The translations under genes were made by a program, and so were the position numbers. This document shows positions 8,419 through 17,431 of a stretch of DNA of 64,000 nucleotides, one piece after another (positions within the stretch are counted from its first letter, which is position 1; every line of letters begins with the position of its first letter). The stretch is from Oscillospiraceae bacterium (GTDB lineage Bacteria; Bacillota; Clostridia; Oscillospirales; Ruminococcaceae): contig JAFVOU010000046.1 of NCBI GenBank assembly GCA_017505635.1, positions 62,001 to 126,000 on the forward strand, in the 5' to 3' direction. The notes beneath the pieces are model-generated. The model saw only the letters and a list, made by a program, of their open reading frames with translations. It ran no database searches and had not been told where the DNA came from.

Positions 8419-9783
8419 TTAAAGGAATACATATTTGAGTACAAAAAGTACTGCAAGGATGTATATAAGTGGTTTAACTTCTTTTGCTTTGCCTGTAAAT
8501 GCTTTAAGCACTACATAGGAGATAACACCAAGGCAGATACCTTCGGAAATGCTGTAGAACAGTGGCATTGCGAGGATGCACAGATATGCAGGGATTGCTT
8601 CAACAAGGTTTTCACCGTCAAATCTGATTTCCACAACTGTTTCGAACATAAGGAAGCCTACAAAGATAAGTGCAGGTGCTGTTGCAAAAGACGGAATGGA
8701 TGTAAACAGCGGTGAAAACAAGGTAGCAAGCAGGAACAGCACACCTGTTGTAAGTGCTGTAAGACCTGTGCGGCCGCCTGCTGCAACACCTGCAGAGGAT
8801 TCCACAAAGGTTGTAACTGTGGATGTACCAAGCACTGCGCCTGCACTTGTTGCAATTGCATCAGAGATAAGTGCAGGTTTTACATTTGGCAGATGACCTT
8901 CTTCGTCCAGCATGTCCGCTTTTGTTGCAACACCGATAAGTGTGCCCAGTGTATCAAAAAGGTCAACAAACAGGAATGAGAACACAACAACGACAAAGTT
9001 GAAGATACCTACTGCGCTGAAATCAATTTTGAAACACTGGCCAAAGGTTTTGCCAAGTGCAGAGAAATCAGCACTCATAATACCTGCAGGCAGAAGGCTG
9101 TATGCCCCCATTTCAGGATTTGGCACATAGATACCTGCAAACTGACATACAATGCCAAGACCCCAGGTTACAACGATACCAATAAGAATTGCACCTCTTA
9201 CATTTTTGATATAGAGAATTGCTGTGATAAACAGACCGATAACTGCAAGCAGTGCACATATGCCTTTTGTGCTGAAATTTTCGGTAAAGTTTGTGATTGT
9301 TACAAGTGTTGAGGAGTCAACTGCAAGGCCGGCATTCTGCAGACCGATAAATGCGATAAACAGACCGATACCTACCGAAACACCTTTTTTGAGTGTAAGC
9401 GGAATTGCATTGAAGATTGCTTCGCGCACATTTGTAAGCGAAAGTACTATAAAGATAAGACCTTCCACAAATACTGCAAAAAGTGCTACCTGCCAGGATA
9501 CGCCCTGACCAAGAACAACTGTATAGGCAAGATAAGCATTAAGCCCCATACCTGCAGAAAGTGCAAACGGCAGATTTGCCATAAACGCCATGCACAGTGT
9601 ACCGATAAAGGATGCTATACAGGTTGCAATAAGCACTGCATTAGGGTCCATACCTGCATCACCGAGAATGCTTGGGTTAACCGCAAGAATATATGCCATT
9701 GTCATAAATGTGGTTATACCGGCAGCAATTTCAGTTTTTACAGTTGTATTGTTTTCTTTTAATCTGAAAAACTTTTCTAACAT
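8419..9783 (-). CDS. NCS2 family purine permease (AzgA/PbuG-like)
   Basis: A 454-residue membrane transporter for purine bases (adenine, guanine or hypoxanthine) by proton symport. The N-terminus T-E-I-A-A-G-I-T-T-F-M-T-M-A-Y-I-L and the L-S-A-G-M-G-L-N-A-Y-L-A segment are characteristic of the AzgA branch, with about 12-14 hydrophobic segments. The D-T-L-G-T-L-I-G-V region near residue 285 carries conserved substrate-site residues. ATG at 9783 follows AAAGGAAGGG. I looked for a purine riboswitch in 9784-9984 and found none, so control is unclear. The exact base carried cannot be read from sequence. Confidence 0.9.
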   Translation of the reverse strand: MLEKFFRLKENNTTVKTEIAAGITTFMTMAYILAVNPSILGDAGMDPNAVLIATCIASFIGTLCMAFMANLPFALSAGMGLNAYLAYTVVLGQGVSWQVALFAVFVEGLIFIVLSLTNVREAIFNAIPLTLKKGVSVGIGLFIAFIGLQNAGLAVDSSTLVTITNFTENFSTKGICALLAVIGLFITAILYIKNVRGAILIGIVVTWGLGIVCQFAGIYVPNPEMGAYSLLPAGIMSADFSALGKTFGQCFKIDFSAVGIFNFVVVVFSFLFVDLFDTLGTLIGVATKADMLDEEGHLPNVKPALISDAIATSAGAVLGTSTVTTFVESSAGVAAGGRTGLTALTTGVLFLLATLFSPLFTSIPSFATAPALIFVGFLMFETVVEIRFDGENLVEAIPAYLCILAMPLFYSISEGICLGVISYVVLKAFTGKAKEVKPLIYILAVLFVLKYVFL

Positions 9784-9984
9784 AATTTTTCCCTTCCTTT
9801 ATTTTCTGATACGATTAAAACAATCATATGTACCGCATAAATTATACCACCAACCCGCTTTTATGTCCATAAACCAAAAAAATTATTCAATAACCGCAGC
9901 TGTGTATTTCAGCCTAAATTGACACAGAAATAACCAATAATGTATAATGCCTGCAGATATATAAATTTTGAAGGAGCTTGTTTT

Positions 9985-11157
9985 ATGAATAATTTTACTT
10001 TTTATTCTCCTACCTTTTTTGTTTTCGGCAAAGACAGCGAAAATGACACCGGCAGCTATGTAAAACGCTTTGGAGGCAGCAAGGTGCTTATCCATTACGG
10101 CGGCGGCAGCGTTGTACGCAGCGGTCTGCTGGACAGGGTAAAATCCTCCCTTGAAAAAGAAGGGCTTGAATACATTGAACTTGGCGGTGCCCAGCCAAAT
10201 CCACGCAGCGGCCTGGTTTATCAGGGCATAGAACTGTGCAAAAAAGAAAACGTTGACTTTGTGCTTGCAGTAGGCGGCGGCAGTGCAATCGACAGTGCAA
10301 AAGCAATTGCTGCAGGCGCTGTTTATGACGGCGATTTCTGGGATTTCTACTGCGGCAAATGGATTGACAGCGCTTTGCCTGTAGGTACTGTGCTTACAAT
10401 CGCTGCAGCAGGCAGTGAAGGCAGCTGTTCTTCCGTTATAACAAACGAAGACGGTATGCTCAAACGCGGTGCAGACGGTGATGCTATCCGCCCTAAATTC
10501 AGCATTCTCAACCCTGCCCTTACACAGACACTTTCTCCATATCAGACAGCCTGCGGCATCACAGACATTATGGCACACCTGTACGAAAGATATCTGACCA
10601 ACACAAAGGATGTTGAAGTGACAGACAGACTTATCGAAGCACTGCTGCTTACTATGGTGCACGAAGGTCCGCGTGTTATTGCTGACCCGGATAACTATGA
10701 AGCCCGTGCAAACATTATGTGGGCAGGTATGATGGCACACAACGACAGCTGCGGTGTGGGCAGAAGTCAGGACTGGTCCAGCCATCGCCTTGAACACGAG
10801 CTCAGTGCTGTTTACGACTGTGCTCACGGTGCAGGCCTTGCAGTTGTTATGCCTGCAGTATTTACCTATGTGATGAACCATGATGTAATGCGTTTTGCAC
10901 AGGTTGCAACAAGGGTATGGGGCTGTCAGATGGACTTTGAACATCCCGAAGTTACCGCAAAAGCTGGCATCGAAGCATTCCGCAGTTTCCTTATCTCTAT
11001 CGGCATGCCTAAAAACTTTGAAGAACTCGGTGCAAAGGAAGAAGATATTCCTGCTATGGTTCACACCCTTCTTGAAGTTAACAGCAACGGTACAGTCGGC
11101 GGTTTTGTACCTCTTGACAAGGAAGCCTGCACAGCTGTATATAAACTTATGGTTTAG
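9985..11157 (+). CDS. Iron-containing alcohol dehydrogenase (butanol dehydrogenase/YqhD type)
   Basis: A 390-residue group III alcohol dehydrogenase. The Rossmann-like N-terminal part has G-G-G-S-V and L-A-V-G-G-G-S-A-I-D-S-A-K, the NAD(P) pyrophosphate loop. The metal ligands are the family D and H in G-I-T-D-I-M-A-H, and the two histidines in S-S-H-R-L-E-H and D-C-A-H-G-A-G. Length and motifs match the Clostridial BDH branch, which reduces aldehydes such as butanal with NADPH. The start at 9985 follows GAAGGAG. The gene stands alone and ends at a strong terminator; substrate is inferred from the family only. Confidence 0.9.
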   Translation: MNNFTFYSPTFFVFGKDSENDTGSYVKRFGGSKVLIHYGGGSVVRSGLLDRVKSSLEKEGLEYIELGGAQPNPRSGLVYQGIELCKKENVDFVLAVGGGSAIDSAKAIAAGAVYDGDFWDFYCGKWIDSALPVGTVLTIAAAGSEGSCSSVITNEDGMLKRGADGDAIRPKFSILNPALTQTLSPYQTACGITDIMAHLYERYLTNTKDVEVTDRLIEALLLTMVHEGPRVIADPDNYEARANIMWAGMMAHNDSCGVGRSQDWSSHRLEHELSAVYDCAHGAGLAVVMPAVFTYVMNHDVMRFAQVATRVWGCQMDFEHPEVTAKAGIEAFRSFLISIGMPKNFEELGAKEEDIPAMVHTLLEVNSNGTVGGFVPLDKEACTAVYKLMV

Positions 11158-11188
11158 TCAGGTCCGCAAAATAAATTTATATGCAAAA

Positions 11189-11286
11189 AGCCTTTTGAAG
11201 CTAAAAACTTCAAAAGCGGCATCCTTATAAGAAAACATAAATCCCCCTCAAAACACCTATCTGTGTTTTGAGGGGGACATTTTTGC
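11189..11286 (+). terminator. Tandem hairpins, the second a strong terminator
   Basis: A first hairpin GCCTTTTGAAG / CTTCAAAAGcGGC (11189-11219) is followed by CCCCCTCAAAACAC / GTGTTTTGAGGGGG (from 11243) and ACATTTTT. They end the alcohol dehydrogenase transcript. Confidence 0.8.
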
Positions 11287-11295
11287 ACATTTACG

Positions 11296-11381
11296 CACAA
11301 AAAGTGCTGTTGCAAGGCAGAAATACGCAGCACTACTTTGTGTAATGCAAGTGTTGACAACGCAGTAACAGCCTTTTTGTG
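11296..11381. other. Structured intergenic segment of unknown function
   Basis: The 324-base gap between the alcohol dehydrogenase gene and iorB holds, past the terminator, two arms CACAAAAAGTGCTGTT (11296-11311) and AACAGCCTTTTTGTG (11367-11381) complementary over 15 of 16 positions. Between and after them are further GTGCTG/CAGCAC fragments. No ORF with a ribosome site is seen. It could be a small RNA, the 3' end of the iorAB transcript or a mobile-repeat remnant; I see no clear promoter. Confidence 0.3.
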
Positions 11382-11481
11382 CTGTACACTGTGTTTGTGT
11401 TTTCTTGTCTGGAGGTCGCTAAAGGCTTTTGTTTTTTATGTAAATTGTACTGCCCTGGCATTATGCAGATTTTCAGCTTTT

Positions 11482-12051
11482 TTACAGCCCGTATCCCGCA
11501 TTGAAAGCACTTATATTTATATCCACAGTTTTGGGCGGTACTGTGTTTTTTATCACATCATGCCACTGCTGCTGTGTAAAATCCATATGTTTTGCAGCAA
11601 CACCAAGAACGATAAGGTTGAAAACCCTTGAATTGCCAAGTTTTTTTGCTTCTTCGGTGGCATTTACCGAAAAAACATTATACTCTTTTTCAAGATTTTC
11701 TATTATATCAACCGGATATTCAGCAGCGCCGATAACAACAGGCATAGGGTCTATACGCCAGTCGTTGACAATAAGTGCGCCGTCTTTTTTAAGAAAATGG
11801 GCATAGCGCAAGGCTTCCAGTTTTTCAAATGCAATAATGATATCTGCCTGACCTTCTTCAACAATAGGTTCGTGCACATTTTCACCGTAACGCACAAATG
11901 TAACAACACTGCCGCCGCGCTGTGCCATGCCGTGGACTTCTGACAGTTTTACGTCATATCCTGCTTCAATTGCAAGTCCTCCCAGTATACGGCTGGTTAA
12001 AAGGGTGCCCTGACCGCCTACACCCACAATCATAATGTTCTTTACAGCCAT
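11482..12051 (-). CDS. iorB: Indolepyruvate:ferredoxin oxidoreductase, beta subunit
   Basis: A 189-residue gamma-type pyruvate oxidoreductase domain subunit of the enzyme that oxidatively decarboxylates aryl-pyruvates from aromatic amino acid transamination to aryl-acetyl-CoA, passing electrons to ferredoxin. Hallmarks are the N-terminal I-V-G-V-G-G-Q-G and K-L-S-E-V-H-G-M-A-Q-R-G-G-S-V. ATG at 12051 starts one base after the iorA stop and follows GGAGGGG located inside the end of iorA, so the subunits are translationally coupled. Confidence 0.93.
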   Translation of the reverse strand: MAVKNIMIVGVGGQGTLLTSRILGGLAIEAGYDVKLSEVHGMAQRGGSVVTFVRYGENVHEPIVEEGQADIIIAFEKLEALRYAHFLKKDGALIVNDWRIDPMPVVIGAAEYPVDIIENLEKEYNVFSVNATEEAKKLGNSRVFNLIVLGVAAKHMDFTQQQWHDVIKNTVPPKTVDINISAFNAGYGL

Positions 12052-12052
12052 A

Positions 12053-13801
12053 TTACCCCTCCTTAACCAGTTTTATTGCAGCTGTGTGGCACAAAGATTC
12101 ACACAGACCACAGCCTGTACACATAGTATCATCAATTTTAACTGTGCCGTCAGCCTGCTTTGTTATTGCAGGACAGCCAGGTTTAAGACAAAGACCACAG
12201 CCTTTGCATTTTTCACTGTCCACAACACAGAAAGGCTTTTTGCCTTTTGTAAGAAGCACACAAGGAGCTTTTGTTATGATAACCGACACTTCTTCCTTCT
12301 GCTGTTCTTCCTTTATTGTTTTTTCCAGCAATGCTGTGTCAAAAGCATTTACTGTAACAACATTTTTTACACCGATTGCCCTGCACAGTGCCGGTATATC
12401 TATTGCATATGTGGCATCACCCATAAGTGTTTTGCCTGTTGCGGCATGGTCCTGATGGCCTGTCATGCCTGTTGTGGAGTTGTCAAGAATAAGCACTGTG
12501 CCCGTTGCATTGTTGTAAACCATATTCATAAGGCTGTTTATGCCTGTATGCATAAAGGTGGAGTCACCGATAACCGCAACCCAGTTTTTGATAAATTCTC
12601 TGCCTTTTGCCTTTTCCATACCGTGAAGACTGGATATGCTTGAACCCATACATACAGTGGTGTCCACCACCTGCAGCGGTGCAACCGCACCAAGAGTGTA
12701 ACAGCCTATATCGCCTGCTGCGTGCATACCGAGTTTTTTAAGTGTATGATAAACACTGCGGTGAGGACAGCCCGGGCAAAGGATAGGCGGTCTGCCCGGA
12801 ACCTGTGCAGGCTGTGCTGCATCCACATCTTCACCAAGAATTGCCTTGCGGATAATATTTGCGCTGTATTCGCCAAGCAGGGAGAATATTTCCTTGCCTG
12901 TTGCTTCGATACCCCAGGCTTTAACCTGCTGTTCGATAACAGGGTCAAGTTCTTCAACTATATACAGCTTGTCCACTTTTGATGCAAAATCGCAGATAAG
13001 CTGTTTTGGCAGAGGATTAACCATGCCAAGTTTTAAAACAGATGCATTCGGCAGTGCTTCTTTTACATACTGATAAGGAATGCCGCTGGTGATAACACCG
13101 ATTGATGTATCCGCCATTTCCACCCTGTTTATCGCCATTGTATCTGCTGCCTGTGCAAGTTCGCTGTTGCGTTCTTCCACAACGACATGGCGCAGCTTTG
13201 CGTTGCCCGGCATCATTACGGTTTTGGCAATATTTTTAACATAAGGTTTGTCTGTATCGGTGCAAGGTTCGCACAGTTCCACAACACCTTGTGAATGTGC
13301 AAGTCTTGTTGTGATGCGCAGCACAACAGGGCGGTCATATTTTTCGCTTATTTCAAAGGCAAGCTTTGTGTATTCCTTTGCTTCAGCACTGTCGGAAGGC
13401 TCAAGAACAGGCAGTTTTGCCGCAAGGGCAACCATTCTTGTGTCCTGTTCATTCTGCGAACTGTAAAGCCCCGGGTCATCTGCCACAACAAATACAAGGC
13501 CGCCGTTTACACCTATGTAAGAAATGCTGTATACAGGGTCTGCCGCAACGTTGAAACCAACGTGTTTCATACATGCCATCGCACGGCTGCCTGCTATGGA
13601 TGCACCAAGTGCAACCTCTGCCGCTACCTTTTCGTTTGGTGACCATTCGCAGTAAAGGCTATCCTTGTACTGTACAAGATATTCGCTTATTTCTGTGCTT
13701 GGTGTGCCGGGATATGCTGCCGAAACCTTTACTCCCGCTTCATACGCACCGCGGGCTATCGCTTCGTTGCCAAGCATTATAACTTTTTTCAACTGTGCCA
13801 T
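12053..13801 (-). CDS. iorA: Indolepyruvate:ferredoxin oxidoreductase, alpha subunit
   Basis: A 582-residue catalytic subunit. The N-terminal part has the pyrimidine-binding domain (S-A-A-Y-P-G-T-P-S-T-E). The middle has the thiamine diphosphate-binding domain with C-P-G-C-P-H-R and G-D-S-T-F-M-H-T-G, and the C-terminus (about residues 528-578) is a two-cluster ferredoxin domain with C-K-G-C-G-L-C and C-T-G-C-G-L-C. The start at 13801 follows AAAGGAA; an upstream start 42 bases away lacks a ribosome site. It forms an operon with iorB. Length and order are those of archaeal and Clostridial IorA. Confidence 0.94.
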   Translation of the reverse strand: MAQLKKVIMLGNEAIARGAYEAGVKVSAAYPGTPSTEISEYLVQYKDSLYCEWSPNEKVAAEVALGASIAGSRAMACMKHVGFNVAADPVYSISYIGVNGGLVFVVADDPGLYSSQNEQDTRMVALAAKLPVLEPSDSAEAKEYTKLAFEISEKYDRPVVLRITTRLAHSQGVVELCEPCTDTDKPYVKNIAKTVMMPGNAKLRHVVVEERNSELAQAADTMAINRVEMADTSIGVITSGIPYQYVKEALPNASVLKLGMVNPLPKQLICDFASKVDKLYIVEELDPVIEQQVKAWGIEATGKEIFSLLGEYSANIIRKAILGEDVDAAQPAQVPGRPPILCPGCPHRSVYHTLKKLGMHAAGDIGCYTLGAVAPLQVVDTTVCMGSSISSLHGMEKAKGREFIKNWVAVIGDSTFMHTGINSLMNMVYNNATGTVLILDNSTTGMTGHQDHAATGKTLMGDATYAIDIPALCRAIGVKNVVTVNAFDTALLEKTIKEEQQKEEVSVIITKAPCVLLTKGKKPFCVVDSEKCKGCGLCLKPGCPAITKQADGTVKIDDTMCTGCGLCESLCHTAAIKLVKEG

Positions 13802-14142
13802 ATAGGTTTTCCTTTCACTTTTTATATGTATACACAATATCACTTAATTATATTAAAAAACATTGTTCAAATTCTTGCCATTTTTAGCCGAAGATATTGA
13901 TTTTCATTAATTTTTCGTGGTATTTTATAATAAAATATATCATATTTATTCACATATGTAAATACAGGTTACTGTTTTGTCACAATTTTGTGAATATACA
14001 TCCACAGAATGAAACATTTTTAAATATTTGTTTCGCACTGCACTTTTTTATCTGTAAAACAAAAAAGCAGGCAAGCCACCTGCTTTGAAAATTAATTTCT
14101 GTATAAAATAAAAAAGTCCTGACAACTAAGTCAGAACTTTTC
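13802..14142. other. Intergenic region between iorA and tRNA-Leu with two tandem terminators
   Basis: No gene is supported here. The left part is A/T-rich and must hold the iorA promoter, which I cannot place surely. TCACAA-TT-TTGTGA at 13980-13993 is a short inverted repeat. Two minus-strand terminators follow the tRNA: the first at 14109-14141 (AAAAGT-CTGAC stem, then a T-rich run) and a second at 14062-14088 (AAGCAGG/CCTGCTT, then TTTTTT). Confidence 0.6.
14109..14141 (-). terminator. Terminator of tRNA-Leu(GAG)
   Basis: Minus-strand hairpin AAAAGT-t-CTGAC / GTCAG-g-ACTTTT followed by TTTTTTATTTTAT, beginning two bases after the tRNA 3' CCA. Confidence 0.8.
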
Positions 14143-14229
14143 TGGTGCGGATGACAAGACTTGAACTTGCACGATATTGCTACCACTAGCCCCTCAAGCT
14201 AGCGTGTCTGCCGATTCCACCACATCCGC
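14143..14229 (-). tRNA. tRNA-Leu (anticodon GAG)
   Basis: An 87-nt class II tRNA with encoded CCA. Acceptor stem GCGGATG/CATCCGC; anticodon stem CTAGC/GCTAG with loop TTGAGGG, giving GAG (reads CUC/CUU); a long variable arm and TTC-A-A-G T-loop are visible. Confidence 0.95.
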
Positions 14230-14259
14230 AAACTTGTGCGCTCTCTTGAGCGCTCAATT

Positions 14260-14288
14260 ATAATACCACAAGTTTTTACAGTTGTCAA
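14260..14288 (-). promoter_or_regulatory. Promoter of tRNA-Leu(GAG)
   Basis: TTGACA (14288-14283), 17-base spacer, TATTAT (14265-14260) on the minus strand, followed by a GAGCGCTC palindrome near the expected transcript start. Confidence 0.75.
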
Positions 14289-14295
14289 CACTTTT

Positions 14296-15612
14296 TTAAA
14301 TATTTTCCTGAATTTCTGCAACAACATTTTTTTCTTCGATGCTGTATTCCGAAACATCACGCAGTTTGCGGTTGATTGCACGGGTACGCACACCAACAAG
14401 TTCGTCAAGGTCCTTGCTTGCCTGCTGCATTTTTCTCTGTGCACTGTCGATAAGACCTTCAAATTTTACAAACTCGGTTTTAACTTCGCCAAGAACTTTC
14501 CACACCTGACCGGAACTTTTCTGGATTGCAAGGGTTTTAAAGCCCATCTGCAGACTGTTGAGCAACGCCGCCATTGTGGTTGGCCCTGCAATATTGATTT
14601 TCTCTTTCTGCAGTTCCTCCACAAGGCCTTCGCGCACTACCTCTGCATAAAGACTTTCCAGCGGCAGAAACATAATTGCAAATTCGGTTGTGTTAGGCAC
14701 ATCGATATATTTTGAGCTGATGTCCTTTGCAAAGCCTTTTATACGTGTGCGCAGTTCCCTGCGGGCAAGGATAAGTTCTTCCCTATCACCGCTTTCGTAG
14801 GCATCCTGCAGTTTCTGATATGCATCAAGAGGGAACTTTGCATCTATAGGCAGATAAACACAGCCGTCGTCTGCTCCCGGAAGTTTAACTGCATATTCAA
14901 CACGGTCCTTTGAATTTTTCTTTGTTGCAATATCTGCTTCGTACTGTTCGGGAGACAGTATTTCTTCAAGAATTGCGCCAAGCTGTACTTCACCGAAGAT
15001 ACCGCGTGTTTTAACGTTGGAAAGCACCTTGCGCAGGCTGTCAACACCTTCGCCCACCTTCTGCATTTCACCAAGGGATTTGTAAACCTGTTCAAGACGT
15101 TCGCTTACCAGTTTAAAGCTTTGGTTAAGGCGTTCTTCAAGAGTTTTCTGCAGCTTATCATCAACGGTCTGACGCATTTCGTCAAGTTTCTTTTCGTTGC
15201 TCTGCTGCATATCGCTCACTTTTTTCTCAAGGGTCTGACGCATTTCGGACAGTTTTTCCTCGTTCTGCTTCTGAAACACCGCAAATCTGTCATCAAGACC
15301 TTTTGCCATATCGTTTACTGTTTTGCGCAATGTTTCGATATTGTCCTGTGTGTTGCGGCTGAACTGTTCAAAACGGGCAGTTTCGCCCTGCTGTACTGTC
15401 AGCTGATGCTGTGCCTGCATTTTCTGCTGACGGTCCATAAAATCAAGGGTATTCTTCGAACTTTTATTGACATAATCTTCAATTTCGTTCTGCATAAAGA
15501 TTATCTTGTTTTCCAGCTGCTGTGTGTTTGTCTTTTTAATCAGATTAAGCACCTGCAGAACAACAATCACAATCAGAAGTGCTATAATAATATAAATAAA
15601 AATATCGCTCAT
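14296..15612 (-). CDS. rmuC: RmuC family protein
   Basis: A 438-residue membrane-anchored protein. One N-terminal transmembrane helix (residues 5-24) is followed by a long coiled coil (about 30-180, rich in Q/E/K with repeated M-R-Q-T segments). The conserved RmuC nuclease-like domain follows (about 200-400, with G-I-F-G-E-V-Q-L-G and L-P-I-D-A-K-F-P-L-D-A-Y). In Escherichia coli RmuC limits inversions at short repeats; the biochemical activity is poorly defined. ATG at 15612 follows AAAGAGG. The promoter of the downstream tRNA-Leu lies just after its stop. Confidence 0.9.
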   Translation of the reverse strand: MSDIFIYIIIALLIVIVVLQVLNLIKKTNTQQLENKIIFMQNEIEDYVNKSSKNTLDFMDRQQKMQAQHQLTVQQGETARFEQFSRNTQDNIETLRKTVNDMAKGLDDRFAVFQKQNEEKLSEMRQTLEKKVSDMQQSNEKKLDEMRQTVDDKLQKTLEERLNQSFKLVSERLEQVYKSLGEMQKVGEGVDSLRKVLSNVKTRGIFGEVQLGAILEEILSPEQYEADIATKKNSKDRVEYAVKLPGADDGCVYLPIDAKFPLDAYQKLQDAYESGDREELILARRELRTRIKGFAKDISSKYIDVPNTTEFAIMFLPLESLYAEVVREGLVEELQKEKINIAGPTTMAALLNSLQMGFKTLAIQKSSGQVWKVLGEVKTEFVKFEGLIDSAQRKMQQASKDLDELVGVRTRAINRKLRDVSEYSIEEKNVVAEIQENI

Positions 15613-15724
15613 ATTTACCTCTTTCGGTTTATGTAATACAATATAAACAGTATATCACATAATTATCACCAAAAAAAGTGATAATTCTGTTATGTCAAAT
15701 TTTAACTCACAAGGAAGTTTATAT

Positions 15725-16258
15725 ATGAAAAATACAAAAAGAATTGCCCTTTGCGGCATGTTCGGTGCGCTGTCCGTAACCATAATGCTGCTTGGCTCTA
15801 TTTTTCCCTTTGCAACCTATATGTATCCTGCCATTGCAGCCTTTTTTATTCTGCCAATCGTCTATGAATACAAAGAAAAAACAGGCTTTATGCTTTATCT
15901 TGTTGTAAGTATTTTAAGCGTGCTGCTTGTGGCAGAAAAAGAATTTGCCTTTATATACATTTTTATTTTTGGTCTGTACAGTGTGTTCAAGTTCCGTATG
16001 GACATAATAAAGCCCAAAATTGTACAGTATCTGCTCAAATCACTTTTCTGTCTGGTGATGACCGCTGTATGCTATGGTCTGCTGCTGTTTGTGTTTTCAT
16101 CGCCTGTGCTTACTGAAGATTTTGGTGATTTTACTCTGTGGCTCGGCATCGCCTTTGCTGCACTGTTCACCGTTACATTTCTGCTGTTTGACTTTGCAAG
16201 CAGCAAAATGTTTATTCTTTACAGATACTATTTAAGACCAAAACTTATTAAAAAATAA
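15725..16258 (+). CDS. Integral membrane protein of unknown function
   Basis: A 177-residue protein with about five or six hydrophobic helices (for example residues 15-35, 38-55, 60-85, 95-125, 135-160) and a basic C-terminal tail. The start at 15725 follows AAGGAAG. The compact size and the opening L-C-G-M-F-G-A-L-S-V-T-I-M are reminiscent of substrate-binding components of ECF transporters, but no diagnostic motif is seen, so function is left open. It stands alone; an 81-bp palindromic repeat begins four bases after its stop and probably ends its transcript. Confidence 0.7.
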   Translation: MKNTKRIALCGMFGALSVTIMLLGSIFPFATYMYPAIAAFFILPIVYEYKEKTGFMLYLVVSILSVLLVAEKEFAFIYIFIFGLYSVFKFRMDIIKPKIVQYLLKSLFCLVMTAVCYGLLLFVFSSPVLTEDFGDFTLWLGIAFAALFTVTFLLFDFASSKMFILYRYYLRPKLIKK

Positions 16259-16262
16259 AAAC

Positions 16263-16343
16263 TGTCATTCTGAGCACAGCTAAGAATCTCTTCATTTCAT
16301 AAAACCGAGAGATTCTTCGTCACATTCGTTTCTCAGAATGACA
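16263..16343. repeat. 81-bp palindromic repeat, copy 1
   Basis: Terminal inverted repeats TGTCATTCTGA / TCagAATGACA and an internal inverted pair AGAATCTC / GAGATTCT make an 81-bp near-palindrome. A second copy of the same length lies at 19291-19371. Each sits directly behind a rightward gene and in front of the 3' end of a leftward gene. Small, non-coding, terminal inverted repeats: MITE- or REP-like; may double as a bidirectional terminator. Confidence 0.8.
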
Positions 16344-16363
16344 TTTTAATTTTTACAGATATT

Positions 16364-16672
16364 TTATTTTATAAAAAGTTCCAGCAGAAGCACCACACCG
16401 CAGCAGGAAAACGCCACGCGGAAGATGTCCCAGCCAAGCCATGCAGTGATAACCCCCACTACCAGTGCTGCAAGGCCCGATACAGGGCTTTGTGTTGCGT
16501 GGATAATTGTAGGGAATGTCATAGCTGCAAGGGTTGCGTACGGCACATAATACAGAAATGATTTTATAAATCTGCTGTTAACCTGTTTTGAGAAAAGTGT
16601 AAGCGGAATAACACGTATTGCGTATGTAACTGCCGCCATTGTAAATATATAAGCATAGATACCCGGTGTCAT
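16364..16672 (-). CDS. azlD: AzlD family branched-chain amino acid exporter subunit
   Basis: A 102-residue protein with four hydrophobic helices, small partner of AzlC. A-I-R-V-I-P near residue 20 is typical of the family. Its ATG overlaps the azlC stop by one base (TAATG), giving strict coupling. AzlCD homologues export branched-chain amino acids or their analogues; the substrate here is inferred. Confidence 0.88.
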   Translation of the reverse strand: MTPGIYAYIFTMAAVTYAIRVIPLTLFSKQVNSRFIKSFLYYVPYATLAAMTFPTIIHATQSPVSGLAALVVGVITAWLGWDIFRVAFSCCGVVLLLELFIK

Positions 16673-17412
16673 TACTGTGCCTCCTCTTCGTCTTTATGCG
16701 GAAACAGCACAGCCGCTGCCGCCGAAACAACAATTGTAATAATGATTGTTTTTGTACCCTCTGCAACTGTTGCAAACAATGGCAGATAATAGCCGATGCT
16801 GCTCAGCACAAAACTTGCAATAACCACAAGCATAACCGCCTTTTCTTTTCTTGCCGGCGGAATTACTATCGCAAGAAACATACCATAAAGGGCAACGCTG
16901 AAAGCGCTTACCAGGCGCAGAGGCATAATATTGCCTGCAATAACACCCAGTGCAGTACCAACCGACCACCACGGCACAGATGCCAAAATAGCACCATAGG
17001 AATAAAACGGATTAAAATATCCCTTGCGGTTGATTGCAATGCCAAAAAGTTCGTCTGTTACAAAGTGCGCAACAATAAAACGGTGGAAAAACGGCATTTT
17101 GCTGTCCATTTTCTGGCTGAGGGCACAGCTCATAAGAAAATATCTTGCATTGGTAACAAGGGTTGCCAGTGCTGTTTCGATTAATGTTGCTGATGCGGCA
17201 ATCATTGTAAAGCCCACATATTCACCTGCCGAAGCGGTGCACAGTGCACTTACAATAAATCCCTGTGCAGGATTAAGCCCTGCATTTTTTGCAGCAATAC
17301 CAAGAGAAAAGGAAACCGCAAAATATGCCAATGCTATAGGCACACCATCCTTCATACCCTGGGCAAATGCCGCTCTGTTGTCCTGATTTTTTATTGAATA
17401 TGTCTGTGACAT
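16672..17412 (-). CDS. azlC: AzlC family branched-chain amino acid exporter subunit
   Basis: A 246-residue membrane protein. Family features are F-x-x-G-M-K-D-G-V-P-I-A-L-A-Y near the N-terminus, the N-A-R-Y segment around residue 100 and D-E-L-F-G near 125. About six to seven helices. The start at 17412 follows GAGAGGA; an ATG 30 bases upstream has no ribosome site. It forms a two-gene operon with azlD. Family knowledge gives amino acid export. Confidence 0.9.
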   Translation of the reverse strand: MSQTYSIKNQDNRAAFAQGMKDGVPIALAYFAVSFSLGIAAKNAGLNPAQGFIVSALCTASAGEYVGFTMIAASATLIETALATLVTNARYFLMSCALSQKMDSKMPFFHRFIVAHFVTDELFGIAINRKGYFNPFYSYGAILASVPWWSVGTALGVIAGNIMPLRLVSAFSVALYGMFLAIVIPPARKEKAVMLVVIASFVLSSIGYYLPLFATVAEGTKTIIITIVVSAAAAVLFPHKDEEEAQ

Positions 17413-17431
17413 AGTTATCCTCTCAAATATT

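Noticed and set aside
9784..9984. Purine riboswitch upstream of the NCS2 permease
   Set aside because: The conserved purine aptamer core and paired loops are not present.
9883..11064. 393-codon leftward frame opposite the alcohol dehydrogenase
   Set aside because: Composition (many Cys, His, Lys) is typical of an antisense shadow; the plus strand encodes a full alcohol dehydrogenase.
13980..13993. TCACAA-TT-TTGTGA as a Crp or Rex operator for iorAB
   Set aside because: About 180 bp upstream of iorA with no promoter placed beside it; too short and isolated to call.
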